5,200 nucleotides of DNA, taken from the NCBI GenBank assembly GCA_016186855.1, contig JACPKT010000028.1, forward strand, positions 1,510 to 6,709. Reading direction: 5' to 3'. The notes under the pieces are model-generated. The model saw only the letters and a program-made list of their open reading frames with translations, was not told where the DNA came from and did no database searches. Shown here in pieces: positions 1 through 4,616 of the stretch. Position 1 is the first letter of the stretch; every line of letters begins with the position of its first letter. Made by a program: the position numbers and the translations under genes. This DNA is from Candidatus Iainarchaeum sp. GTDB lineage: Archaea; Iainarchaeota; Iainarchaeia; Iainarchaeales; GW2011-AR10.

Positions 1-755
1 ATTTGGGCTTGATTCTTGGCCTTGCAGGAATAATCCGGCCAATCAGCGTGCCAAAGCACGTTGTTACAAGGGATGGCATATTCATGCTGGTTGCAACAAT
101 TGTTGTTGCACTGATTGCACTTGAAGACCTGAAGCTTACTCCGCGCGATGGAATAATTTTTTTGCTTTTGTTTGTGCCTTACGCGGTAAACGTTTATGCG
201 CAGGAAAAACAACTTGCATTGCGAGAGCGGAAAAAAGAGGTTGAAAGCATTTCAAAAACACTCGTGATGTTTGGAAAGCTTGGAAACCAGTTTGTAATAA
301 AAAGCGGCGCAATGATTTTTGGCGTTGGCTGCCTTTTCCTCATAGCCGGCTCTGAATTTTTCACAAACGGAATTTTGGAGATTGCAAGCAACCTCAACAT
401 TTCAGATTCATTCATTGGAATAACTTTGGGCGCGCTTGGGCCAAGCCTTCCAAACCTGGTGGTGGCATTGCAGGCCTCAAAAAAGGGCTTTGACGAACTG
501 GTTGTTTCACAGTCCATTGGCTCAAACATTTTCACCTTGTTTGTAACCCTTGGCTTTTTGAGCCTGCTTGGCCCGATTTCGCTTACAAATGTTTTCCAGA
601 CAATTACCGCGCCAGCCCTCATCATTGTGACAATGTTTGCATTTCTTTTCCTTTTAACTGGAAAGATAGGAAAATTTGAAGGGATTGTGCTGGTATTGCT
701 TTATTTTGGCGCACTGGTTGCAGAATCAACTCCAACCCTGTTTGGCTGGACATAA
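1..755 (+). CDS. CaCA-family Na+/Ca2+ (cation) exchanger, YrbG-like, 5'-truncated by window edge
   Basis: This is a membrane antiporter of the Ca2+:cation antiporter (CaCA) family, which exchanges Ca2+ or a similar cation against Na+ or H+. The visible 250 codons begin just after the first alpha-repeat: the opening LILGLAGIIRPISV matches the stretch that follows GSNI(F/I)N in YrbG proteins, so the TTG at 3 is not a real start. About seven hydrophobic segments follow, with a charged cytoplasmic loop at residues 66-97 (window numbering). The second alpha-repeat lies at about residues 116-190, with GALGPSLPN at 143-151 and IGSNIF at 172-177. Members of the family normally carry GTSLPE here, and that Glu is a cation ligand; in this protein it is Asn (codon 453-455). 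The stop is TAA at 753-755. No terminator is obvious before the next promoter, 24 bases downstream. The family call is firm; the ion transported is not known. Confidence 0.9.
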   Translation, partial: LGLILGLAGIIRPISVPKHVVTRDGIFMLVATIVVALIALEDLKLTPRDGIIFLLLFVPYAVNVYAQEKQLALRERKKEVESISKTLVMFGKLGNQFVIKSGAMIFGVGCLFLIAGSEFFTNGILEIASNLNISDSFIGITLGALGPSLPNLVVALQASKKGFDELVVSQSIGSNIFTLFVTLGFLSLLGPISLTNVFQTITAPALIIVTMFAFLFLLTGKIGKFEGIVLVLLYFGALVAESTPTLFGWT

Positions 756-776
756 TTTCCACTTGAAAGCCCAATA

Positions 777-786
777 GGTTTTAAAG
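777..786 (+). promoter_or_regulatory. TATA-type promoter of the lipoprotein operon
   Basis: GGTTTTAAAG sits with its centre about 28 bases ahead of the ATG at 810. In archaea transcription starts about 25 bases past the TATA centre, so the mRNA would begin at or within a few bases of the ATG. No SD precedes that ATG, which agrees with a leaderless message. This is a motif and spacing argument only. Confidence 0.5.
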
Positions 787-809
787 CGGTTTTGCAAGAA
801 GCTTTTGTC

Positions 810-2051
810 ATGCGCTTAAAAAAATTTTTGGCTGGCATTTTGGTTTTGCTCTTTTTGGCAGGGTGCGCGCAAACACAAGAACAGCAGCCGCCAGAAAATG
901 GGGCGCCAGAGCAAGAGTCTCCAGAGTTGCCGGCTGTTGGAACACTTATTGTAAGCATCACTGACGAAGAGCATTATTACGGGGACTTTTCCGGCTTAAA
1001 TGTGACCATTGAAAAAATAGGGCTGTTAAGAGACGATGCAAAAAATGAGCTGTTTTTTTCAGGGCAAAAAACTTTCAATATTTTGGAGCTTGCAGTTGAA
1101 AAAAAAATAATTGAACAAAAAGAAATTGATGCAGGTAGTTTTGAAGGAATCAATTTAATCGTTTCAAAAGCAGAGCTGGTAAAAAATGACGGTGAAAAAA
1201 TTGAAATCATTGTCCCAAGCGACGGATTATTGTTGGTAAAAGAATTTCAAGTGTTGGATGGGAAAACAATCGAAGTAGTTATTGATTTTGACCCTTATTC
1301 TGTTGTAATGCTTGAAGGAAATTATTTATTGCAACCGGCTTTGCTTGTGAAGTTGTTGTCCCTTCAAGAGTTTGAACAAAAAGTTTTGCTGCGAAAGCAA
1401 CAGCAAGAGGAAAGAGAGCAAAGAGAGCACAAGGCAGGGCTTGAGCAGTTTTCTTACCCAACTGAAGCTGAAAGTGGCGCGGAAATAGAATTCAGGTGGA
1501 CGGTAAAAGGCGGCGAAGAGGGAGTTATTCCGCACACTGCAGTTCACTGGGACCTTGTTGGGGGGCACGCTGCAAACGTTGAAGAGTACGCGAATGCAAG
1601 CAAAATACTGCAAGGGCAAACACCGCAAGAGTTTTCAGTAAAAGTTGCCGCTCCACAGGTTGAAGCGGATTCAACTCTTTTTTTCAGGTTCCACGCAGTC
1701 GTGGACGGAGAACACGTTTATTCGGATGAATTCCAAATACAAATAAAGGCAGAGGAAGTGGCACAACAGCAGCTAAAAGAGTTTGAAATATTTTCGGATG
1801 ACAGGAAATTTGAGCCAAACGAAATAACAGTTCCAGAGGGAGACCTTGTGAAAATCACTTTTAACGTGCCCACAAGCGGAGTTTCATTCGGCGGCGAAGA
1901 CATAAGGAGCACCCAGTTTAACACGGGAGTAGTAAAGCCCGGCTCATCAAAAACCGTGGAATTCACTGCCCCCGCGCAAAGCTTTCAGGCAAAATCCTAC
2001 TGGCCGGGAAGCTCTATTTTGAAGGCAACGTTGACAGTAAAAGTTGAATGA
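810..2051 (+). CDS. Exported lipoprotein: DUF4382 + Ig-like + cupredoxin-like domains
   Basis: A 413-residue secreted, membrane-anchored protein of unknown ligand. I chose the ATG at 810 over a TTG at 792 because it gives a textbook signal peptide, MRLKKFLAGILVLLFLAGC, with lipobox Cys19, and because the TATA spacing fits. A Gln/Glu/Pro-rich spacer follows (20-42). Residues 43-180 resemble DUF4382: a GTLIVSITD first strand, and near the end VVIDFDPYSVV followed by GNYLLQPAL. A charged, Gln-rich, probably helical linker covers 184-212. An Ig-like domain at about 213-313 carries five His (242, 246, 253, 295, 302). The last domain, about 325-413, has the cupredoxin pattern (FEPNEITVPEGDLVKITF, then KPGSSKTVEFTAP), but it contains no His, Cys or Met, so it cannot form the usual blue-copper site. 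The stop codon abuts or overlaps the start of the DUF4430 gene, so the two are probably one operon. Domain calls are by pattern recognition. Confidence 0.85.
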   Translation: MRLKKFLAGILVLLFLAGCAQTQEQQPPENGAPEQESPELPAVGTLIVSITDEEHYYGDFSGLNVTIEKIGLLRDDAKNELFFSGQKTFNILELAVEKKIIEQKEIDAGSFEGINLIVSKAELVKNDGEKIEIIVPSDGLLLVKEFQVLDGKTIEVVIDFDPYSVVMLEGNYLLQPALLVKLLSLQEFEQKVLLRKQQQEEREQREHKAGLEQFSYPTEAESGAEIEFRWTVKGGEEGVIPHTAVHWDLVGGHAANVEEYANASKILQGQTPQEFSVKVAAPQVEADSTLFFRFHAVVDGEHVYSDEFQIQIKAEEVAQQQLKEFEIFSDDRKFEPNEITVPEGDLVKITFNVPTSGVSFGGEDIRSTQFNTGVVKPGSSKTVEFTAPAQSFQAKSYWPGSSILKATLTVKVE

Positions 2052-2052
2052 C

Positions 2053-2433
2053 TTGGACAAAAAATTTTTTGCATTTGTAATTCTTTTGGTTTTGCTTTTT
2101 GGGTGCACACAACAACTGGAAAACGAAGCTGAAAACACGGTTCAAAGCGCAAAATTTTCGTTAAAAGTTTCTGCAAACGGCGAAACTCTTGTTGACAAAG
2201 CGCTGGTGTTGCAAAAAGGAACCAATGCGCTGAAAGCAATGAAAAGCGCGGTAAAAGTCCAAACGCAAGAGACAAGTTTTGGCGAATTCGTCACAGGAAT
2301 TGCAGGCGTGCAAGCTGATTCAAAACACTACTGGGCACTATACGTCAACGGAAAATACGCGGAAAAAGGAATTGGCCAATACACTTTAGAAGAAGACACA
2401 TTAATTGAATGGCAGTTGGAGGAAATAAAATGA
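2053..2433 (+). CDS. DUF4430-domain lipoprotein
   Basis: A small exported lipoprotein, 126 residues from the TTG at 2053 or 129 from the TTG at 2044. No ATG is available in frame: the ATG at 2048 is in another frame and soon reaches a stop. The 2053 start gives MDKKFFAFVILLVLLFGC with lipobox Cys18 and begins one base after the upstream stop; the 2044 start overlaps the upstream gene by 8 bases. No SD is visible, so translation is probably coupled to the upstream gene. Residues about 34-124 match DUF4430, the domain related to the C-terminal part of transcobalamin/intrinsic factor: GTNALKAM at 57-64, FGEFVTGIAGV at 76-86, WALYVNGKYA at 94-103, and LEEDTLIEW at 112-120. In cobalamin carriers this fold contacts the ligand; whether this one binds anything is unknown. 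The domain call is strong, the role open. Confidence 0.85.
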   Translation: MDKKFFAFVILLVLLFGCTQQLENEAENTVQSAKFSLKVSANGETLVDKALVLQKGTNALKAMKSAVKVQTQETSFGEFVTGIAGVQADSKHYWALYVNGKYAEKGIGQYTLEEDTLIEWQLEEIK

Positions 2434-2474
2434 AAAAACATTTAAGTAAAAATTGTTGCCAATACGTTTTTTAA
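2418..2474 (+). CDS. 14-codon ORF with strong SD, possible stump of a lost operon gene
   Basis: GGAGG at 2418-2422 lies 7 bases ahead of an ATG at 2430, and that ATG overlaps the DUF4430 stop as ATGA (2430-2433). This is the layout expected for a third, translationally coupled gene. The reading frame gives MKKHLSKNCCQYVF and then TAA at 2472-2474. The entry starts at the SD; the coding part is 2430-2474. Either it is a genuine micropeptide or only the first codons remain of a gene broken when the toxin-antitoxin module came in. Its end overlaps the antitoxin promoter. The SD and overlap are seen directly; the broken-gene reading is inference. Confidence 0.35.
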   Translation, partial: GGNKMKKHLSKNCCQYVF

Positions 2475-2479
2475 GTTTA
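2466..2479 (+). promoter_or_regulatory. TATA-like promoter of the toxin-antitoxin pair
   Basis: GTTTTTTAAGTTTA has its TATA-like core (TTTTTTAAG, 2467-2475) centred about 25 bases ahead of the antitoxin ATG at 2497, which implies a leaderless transcript. There is no SD before that ATG. It gives the module its own promoter independent of the lipoprotein genes. Confidence 0.45.
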
Positions 2480-2496
2480 CGAAGCAAATTAAATGT

Positions 2497-2670
2497 ATGG
2501 AAACAGAATCAAAACAGATTTTAAAAGAATTAAAAGGCATTAGAAATGACATTGAATATCTTAAAGGACATTTGACGGTTGCAGACGCATTGCTGACAGA
2601 TGATGATTTAGAATCTATTAGAGAAGCCGAAAAAGACCTAAAAGCTGGTAAAACGAAGAGGCTGATATAA
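2497..2670 (+). CDS. RelB-like antitoxin
   Basis: A 57-residue acidic and lysine-rich protein that should neutralise the adjacent RelE/ParE-type toxin by wrapping around it. The N-terminal half (residues 4-27) looks like one amphipathic helix. The C-terminal half, LLTDDDLESIREAEKDLKAG then KTKRL, has the E-A-x-x-D-L-x-x-G-K-T pattern common in archaeal RelE-partner antitoxins, where it forms the toxin-binding part. The ATG at 2497 was chosen over the ATG at 2493 because only its frame stays open. No DNA-binding domain of a known class is evident, so autoregulation cannot be claimed. The gene ends one base before the proposed toxin start, and its last codons contain GAGG (2658-2661), which could act as the toxin's SD. 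The call rests on the pattern together with the neighbouring toxin. Confidence 0.75.
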   Translation: METESKQILKELKGIRNDIEYLKGHLTVADALLTDDDLESIREAEKDLKAGKTKRLI

Positions 2671-2671
2671 T

Positions 2672-2935
2672 ATCTATGCTGTCCACTTATCCCAGCATGC
2701 CCAAAAATTTTTGGACAAGCTTGACAAACACATTCAAAAAAGAATTGAAGAACGATTAAAGAGATTAGCCGTCGAACCTTTTCCCTCCGATTCAAAATTT
2801 ATTGGGCGAGACGAAGGCGAACCCATTTTTCGCTATCGAATCGGAATGTATCGCGCCCTGTACAAAGTTAAGCATGACAAGCAAATTGTTTTGATCACAA
2901 AGATTGACAAACGGCCGCAGGTATACCAAGATTAA
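2672..2935 (+). CDS. RelE/ParE-superfamily toxin with non-canonical (ATC) or lost start codon
   Basis: An 87-residue RelE/ParE-fold protein. RelE members cleave mRNA on the ribosome; ParE members act on gyrase. The family pattern is complete in this frame: first strand YAVHLS, helix QKFLDKLDKHIQKRIEERL (11-29), then RYRIGMYRALYKV (54-66), LITKIDKRPQVY (74-85). Arg61, Arg81 and Tyr85 occupy the places of the RelE catalytic Arg/Arg/Tyr set. The problem is the start. In-frame codons run from TGA at 2663 with no ATG or GTG, and the first TTG is at 2711, inside helix 1, so starting there would lose the first strand. The codon ATC at 2672-2674 sits exactly where the family Met belongs, one base after the antitoxin stop and 10 bases after GAGG. 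Either AUC initiates weakly, or an ATG-to-ATC change has silenced the toxin; the TTG at 2711 (74 residues) is the fallback. Family certain, start uncertain. Confidence 0.8.
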   Translation: MYAVHLSQHAQKFLDKLDKHIQKRIEERLKRLAVEPFPSDSKFIGRDEGEPIFRYRIGMYRALYKVKHDKQIVLITKIDKRPQVYQD

Positions 2936-2947
2936 AAAATTTAACCG

Positions 2948-2980
2948 TTTAATTTTGTTTCTTGTAATTGGTTTTTGTTT
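2948..2980 (+). terminator. T-rich terminator after the toxin gene
   Basis: TTTAATTTTGTTTC and then GGTTTTTGTTT lie 13-45 bases past the toxin stop. Archaeal RNA polymerase terminates on such T tracts without needing a hairpin. The position between convergent transcription units fits. Confidence 0.5.
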
Positions 2981-2983
2981 ACA

Positions 2984-3010
2984 ACAATAAAGTGAAAATT
3001 GGAAAAAATA
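2984..3010 (-). terminator. T-rich terminator of the membrane-protein cassette
   Basis: On the minus strand, TATTTTTTCC and then AATTTTCAC followed by TTTATT occur 24-50 bases past the last stop of the cassette at 3034. It stands back to back with the toxin terminator, so the two convergent units are separated by about 100 bases of mostly termination signal. Confidence 0.45.
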
Positions 3011-3033
3011 CAAGATTCGCCCGCATAATTAAT

Positions 3034-3219
3034 TTAATCCACTGACTCCAGATTAAACAAAGCGTCAAGCCCAATGGCAATCAGCACTGAAAGCAGCCCC
3101 AATGTTGTAAAAGTTGAATCAAATATTTTTCCGGGAAAAAAAGCGTTGCCTATAAACAGGGCACTAAAAAATGCCACTCCCAAAAAAAACGCAGTCGCCA
3201 GTTTTTTTATTATACCCAT
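3034..3219 (-). CDS. Small membrane protein B2 (unrecognised family)
   Basis: A 61-residue protein I do not recognise. It has a short basic start (MGIIKK), a first hydrophobic segment at about 7-28 and a second at about 38-54, so it is probably a two-helix membrane hairpin, ending in LFNLESVD. GTGATG (3229-3224) lies 4 bases ahead of the ATG and is complementary to the 16S 3' end; the same GTGATGAAAAATGG junction precedes B1. The gene starts 6 bases after the A2 stop. With B1 it shares length, two hydrophobic segments, a Gly near residue 41 and the NLE motif close to the C-terminus, so I treat the two as distant paralogues. It is the last gene of the cassette. Confidence 0.75.
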   Translation of the reverse strand: MGIIKKLATAFFLGVAFFSALFIGNAFFPGKIFDSTFTTLGLLSVLIAIGLDALFNLESVD

Positions 3220-3225
3220 TTTTCA

Positions 3226-3585
3226 TCACTTTATTAAAAAATTAAACACCAAAAATAACAGCAAGCCCTGAGCAGTGCTGAGAACTACCATGTATTTTGA
3301 AATCCGGGGAATTGTTTCAGCAATTTTCAGCAATGCAAGTTTTGAAATATAGTAAAAAAGCAAAAACGAAGCCGAAGTCCACACAATGTTTGTAATTGCC
3401 TGCATGTCAGAATAAGCCCACACTATCAAGGCAAAAAATATGGTGAAGTACAGGGTTTTTTTGCCGTTGAAGAAATAAAACATTATTGCGTAAAAACCAA
3501 AAACCCAAAACAAATTGTTCAGAACGAGGCCTATGAAAAAACCGAAATCAAGAGCCATTGCGTGAGTCAGCGCTTCGAAAAACAT
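3226..3585 (-). CDS. Membrane protein A2 (unrecognised family, paralogue of A1)
   Basis: A 119-residue, very hydrophobic protein of no family I recognise, with roughly four membrane segments (about 12-39, 44-58, 66-86, 98-118). The start ATG at 3585 is supported by SD GAGGT (3597-3593) at 7 bases and by alignment to A1: both begin M-x-x-E-x-L-x-H and continue ALD-x-G-x-FI-x-x-VL-x-N-x-FWV, about half identical over the first 31 residues. Further along they share AL-x-V (52-55), an Asp (60) and KY (97-98). His8, Asp13 and Asp60 are conserved polar residues next to or inside hydrophobic stretches. It starts 2 bases after the B1 stop and is followed at 6 bases by B2, so it is part of one polycistronic unit. 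Confidence 0.8.
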   Translation of the reverse strand: MFFEALTHAMALDFGFFIGLVLNNLFWVFGFYAIMFYFFNGKKTLYFTIFFALIVWAYSDMQAITNIVWTSASFLLFYYISKLALLKIAETIPRISKYMVVLSTAQGLLLFLVFNFLIK

Positions 3586-3587
3586 TT

Positions 3588-3764
3588 TCAGTACCTCAGC
3601 TCCAGGTTTTCAAGCGTGAAAACAATGAACAGCACCACGAACCCGAGAACGGAAAAAACTGCGGCCGATGTGACAATTATTCCAATAATTGCCAATAGCT
3701 GCAGGATTAGGAAAAACACTATCGTCCATTTTGCCGCTGCAAGAAAACTTTTAGCCAAAACCAT
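3588..3764 (-). CDS. Small membrane protein B1 (unrecognised family)
   Basis: A 58-residue protein, short enough to be missed by default length cut-offs. It reads MVLAKSFLAAAKW, then a hydrophobic segment at about 14-32 and another at about 34-50, ending TLENLELRY. I recognise no family. Evidence that it is real: the ATG follows a GGTGTGATG SD (3777-3769), it begins 6 bases after the A1 stop and ends 2 bases before the A2 start, its composition is that of a membrane protein, and it fills the gap between A1 and A2 exactly. Its place after A1 mirrors that of B2 after A2, and the 14 bases GTGATGAAAAATGG spanning the start are identical in both. Probably a two-helix partner of A1. Confidence 0.78.
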   Translation of the reverse strand: MVLAKSFLAAAKWTIVFFLILQLLAIIGIIVTSAAVFSVLGFVVLFIVFTLENLELRY

Positions 3765-3770
3765 TTTTCA

Positions 3771-4133
3771 TCACACCAAAAAAACGTTTATCACAACCAT
3801 TGAAGCGTAAAACACAATCGTAGTGGCGAGGGTTCTTTTAACGGAATACTTTGTGTTGCCCAAAAAAGTGTCAAACAGGACCAGGCCAAAAAAAACCATT
3901 ATTGCCACAAAAAACAGGCCGCCTGCAGTGAACACCCAGCCAAGAACCGTTGCTGCGTCAACAGTTGAATGAACGTATAGCGCCAAAAGTGTTCCGCCAA
4001 AAATGGGGCGCTTGTCTGACAAAAAGTAAGCTGCAGAGGCAAAAGCCATTACCCAAAACGGGTTGGTTAAAACAAAATTAATGAACCAGCCAATGTCAAG
4101 TGCTGCCAAGTGCATTAAAATTTCAAGAATCAT
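3771..4133 (-). CDS. Membrane protein A1 (unrecognised family, first gene of cassette)
   Basis: A 120-residue membrane protein with about four hydrophobic segments (about 12-38, 44-56, 64-88, 100-119). I do not recognise the family. The start at 4133 is fixed by SD GGTGA (4147-4143) at 9 bases and by the N-terminal match to A2 (M-x-x-E-x-L-x-H, ALD-x-G-x-FI-x-x-VL-x-N-x-FWV). Conserved polar residues with A2 are His8, Asp13 and Asp59; Lys95-Tyr96 also aligns with a KY in A2. The two proteins are far more alike at the N-terminus than after residue 40, so the N-terminal helix region is likely the functional or partner-binding part. It heads the four-gene cassette. Its leader contains a hairpin that could hold the SD in a loop and the start codon in a stem. 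No signal peptide, enzyme motif or cofactor site is visible. Confidence 0.8.
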   Translation of the reverse strand: MILEILMHLAALDIGWFINFVLTNPFWVMAFASAAYFLSDKRPIFGGTLLALYVHSTVDAATVLGWVFTAGGLFFVAIMVFFGLVLFDTFLGNTKYSVKRTLATTIVFYASMVVINVFLV

Positions 4134-4168
4134 TGCCCTTTTTCACCTTTTGGCCTTTTTTTGGGCAA
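4133..4168 (-). promoter_or_regulatory. Possible SD/start-masking hairpin in the A1 leader
   Basis: In the A1 leader, TTGCCC (4168-4163) is complementary to GGGCAA (4138-4133), which includes the A of the start codon. Two flanking G-U pairs could extend the stem to 8, reaching through the AUG. The SD GGTGA would sit in the 24-base loop. Such a structure could modulate translation if the transcript extends this far. A TATA-like TTTTATT on the minus strand (4193-4187) would start transcription near 4163 and so leave out part of the stem; the CTTTAAAG at 4238-4231 would include it. Confidence 0.3.
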
Positions 4169-4171
4169 CAG

Positions 4172-4253
4172 GCCAGCGGCAGCGCAATAAAAGGCAGTGA
4201 GGTGACTAGAAAAATCAGGGTAATTTTTGCCTTTAAAGCTTGCTGCCGCTGGC
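4172..4253. repeat. Long imperfect inverted repeat ahead of A1
   Basis: GCCAGCGGCAGC (4172-4183) and GCTGCCGCTGGC (4242-4253) are perfect 12-base inverted arms. Inside them AAAGGCA (4190-4196) and TGCCTTT (4228-4234) form a second perfect 7-base pair of arms. The segments between the two arm pairs do not match, and a 31-base spacer lies in the middle. The outer arms are strikingly GC-rich in an AT-rich region. It could be a stem-loop in a long A1 leader or a protein-binding site; its role is unknown. Confidence 0.6.
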
Positions 4254-4429
4254 TGTGCCGGAACCATTGATTTTTTTCTCCAAAAAATAGCCCAATGGCT
4301 CGAATTGATATTAGGTACCACATATATAGACACAAAACACCAATATAAAGATAACTTTTTCACTAAAAACAGTTATTTAAGAGTTTTTTGGCCAAACAGC
4401 GTTTTTTGGAGAATTTTAAAGAATTTATC

Positions 4430-4525
4430 AACCTTTTAACAAAAGGTTGGCGAAAACCGCCTCTTTTCAAGATGCGGATTAAGCCTAATCAAAATTAGGC
4501 TTGTAATCAAAAATGAAACCGCACA
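4430..4525. ncRNA. Candidate structured RNA (run of three hairpins), speculative
   Basis: Three stems follow in direct succession. AACCTTTT-AAC-AAAAGGTT (4430-4448) has 8 pairs. GGCG-AAAAC-CGCC (4449-4461) has 4 pairs and would stack directly on the first. AAGCCTAAT-CAAA-ATTAGGCTT (4481-4502) has 9 pairs and is enclosed by TGCGG (4473-4477) and CCGCA (4519-4523). Tracts resembling TATA boxes lie upstream on the plus strand at 4373 and 4414. No RNA family is recognised, and the strand is not certain. The hairpins could also be terminator or protein-binding elements. Confidence 0.3.
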
Positions 4526-4580
4526 CTTTAGTACGCTGGGGGTGTCATTTAGCTTTTATTAATTGTTTCTTAAATGAAAT

Positions 4581-4588
4581 AAATAATT
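4581..4588 (+). promoter_or_regulatory. Weak TATA-like box ahead of tRNA-Glu
   Basis: AAATAATT is centred about 32 bases ahead of the tRNA 5' end, the right distance for an archaeal promoter with a leader of a few bases. The region is so AT-rich that the exact box is uncertain. Confidence 0.3.
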
Positions 4589-4616
4589 GCAAAAATAACC
4601 GCTAAAAGCTTTTTTT

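Larger units (their letters stand above)
3034..4133 (-). repeat. Degenerate tandem duplication of a two-gene unit (A1-B1, A2-B2)
   Basis: Unit 1 (4133 to 3588) and unit 2 (3585 to 3034) each hold a gene of about 120 codons followed, after exactly 6 bases, by a gene of about 60 codons. Homology is visible at protein level in the A pair and weakly in the B pair. At DNA level it remains clear only at the A-B junction. The duplication is therefore old. Confidence 0.6.
4134..4616. other. Gene-poor interval between the membrane cassette and tRNA-Glu
   Basis: These 483 bases contain no ORF I would call a gene. They hold the A1 leader, the inverted repeat at 4172-4253, a TATA-like TATATA on both strands near 4322-4328, TTATTTAA at 4373-4380, TTTTAAAG at 4414-4421, and the hairpin run at 4430-4523. 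From 4527 to 4616 the sequence is mostly AT-rich, with AGCTTTTA (4551-4558) repeated inverted at 4603-4610 just before the tRNA. Confidence 0.6.

Noticed and set aside
2676..2759. ATG at 2676 as a toxin start with a frameshift
   Set aside because: That frame gives an unrelated peptide and stops after 27 codons, whereas the toxin frame is already continuous back to 2666. No frameshift is needed, only a start codon.
3562..3810. Plus-strand 82-codon ORF opposite B1 and A2
   Set aside because: It is antisense to B1 and the ends of its neighbours, with no plausible start context. The minus-strand genes explain the open frame.
4130..4267. Minus-strand 45-codon ORF (ATG at 4267) whose TGA overlaps the A1 start as ATGA
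   Set aside because: The overlap is tempting, but the protein has no recognisable or membrane-like character, its Ala runs come from the inverted repeat arms, and there is no SD. Kept as leader sequence.
4123..4335. Minus-strand 70-codon ORF with two hydrophobic stretches
   Set aside because: Poor start context, no SD, overlaps A1 in another frame and covers the inverted repeat. Composition of the first half looks like random AT-rich DNA.
4227..4439. Plus-strand 70-codon ORF starting with TTG
   Set aside because: Runs across the inverted repeat and TATA-like tracts, has no SD and no protein-like pattern.
4473..4525. H/ACA guide RNA, because an ACA (4523-4525) follows the closed hairpin
   Set aside because: The internal loop is very lopsided (3 versus 16 bases), there is no K-turn motif in the upper stem, and the ACA overlaps the stem end.
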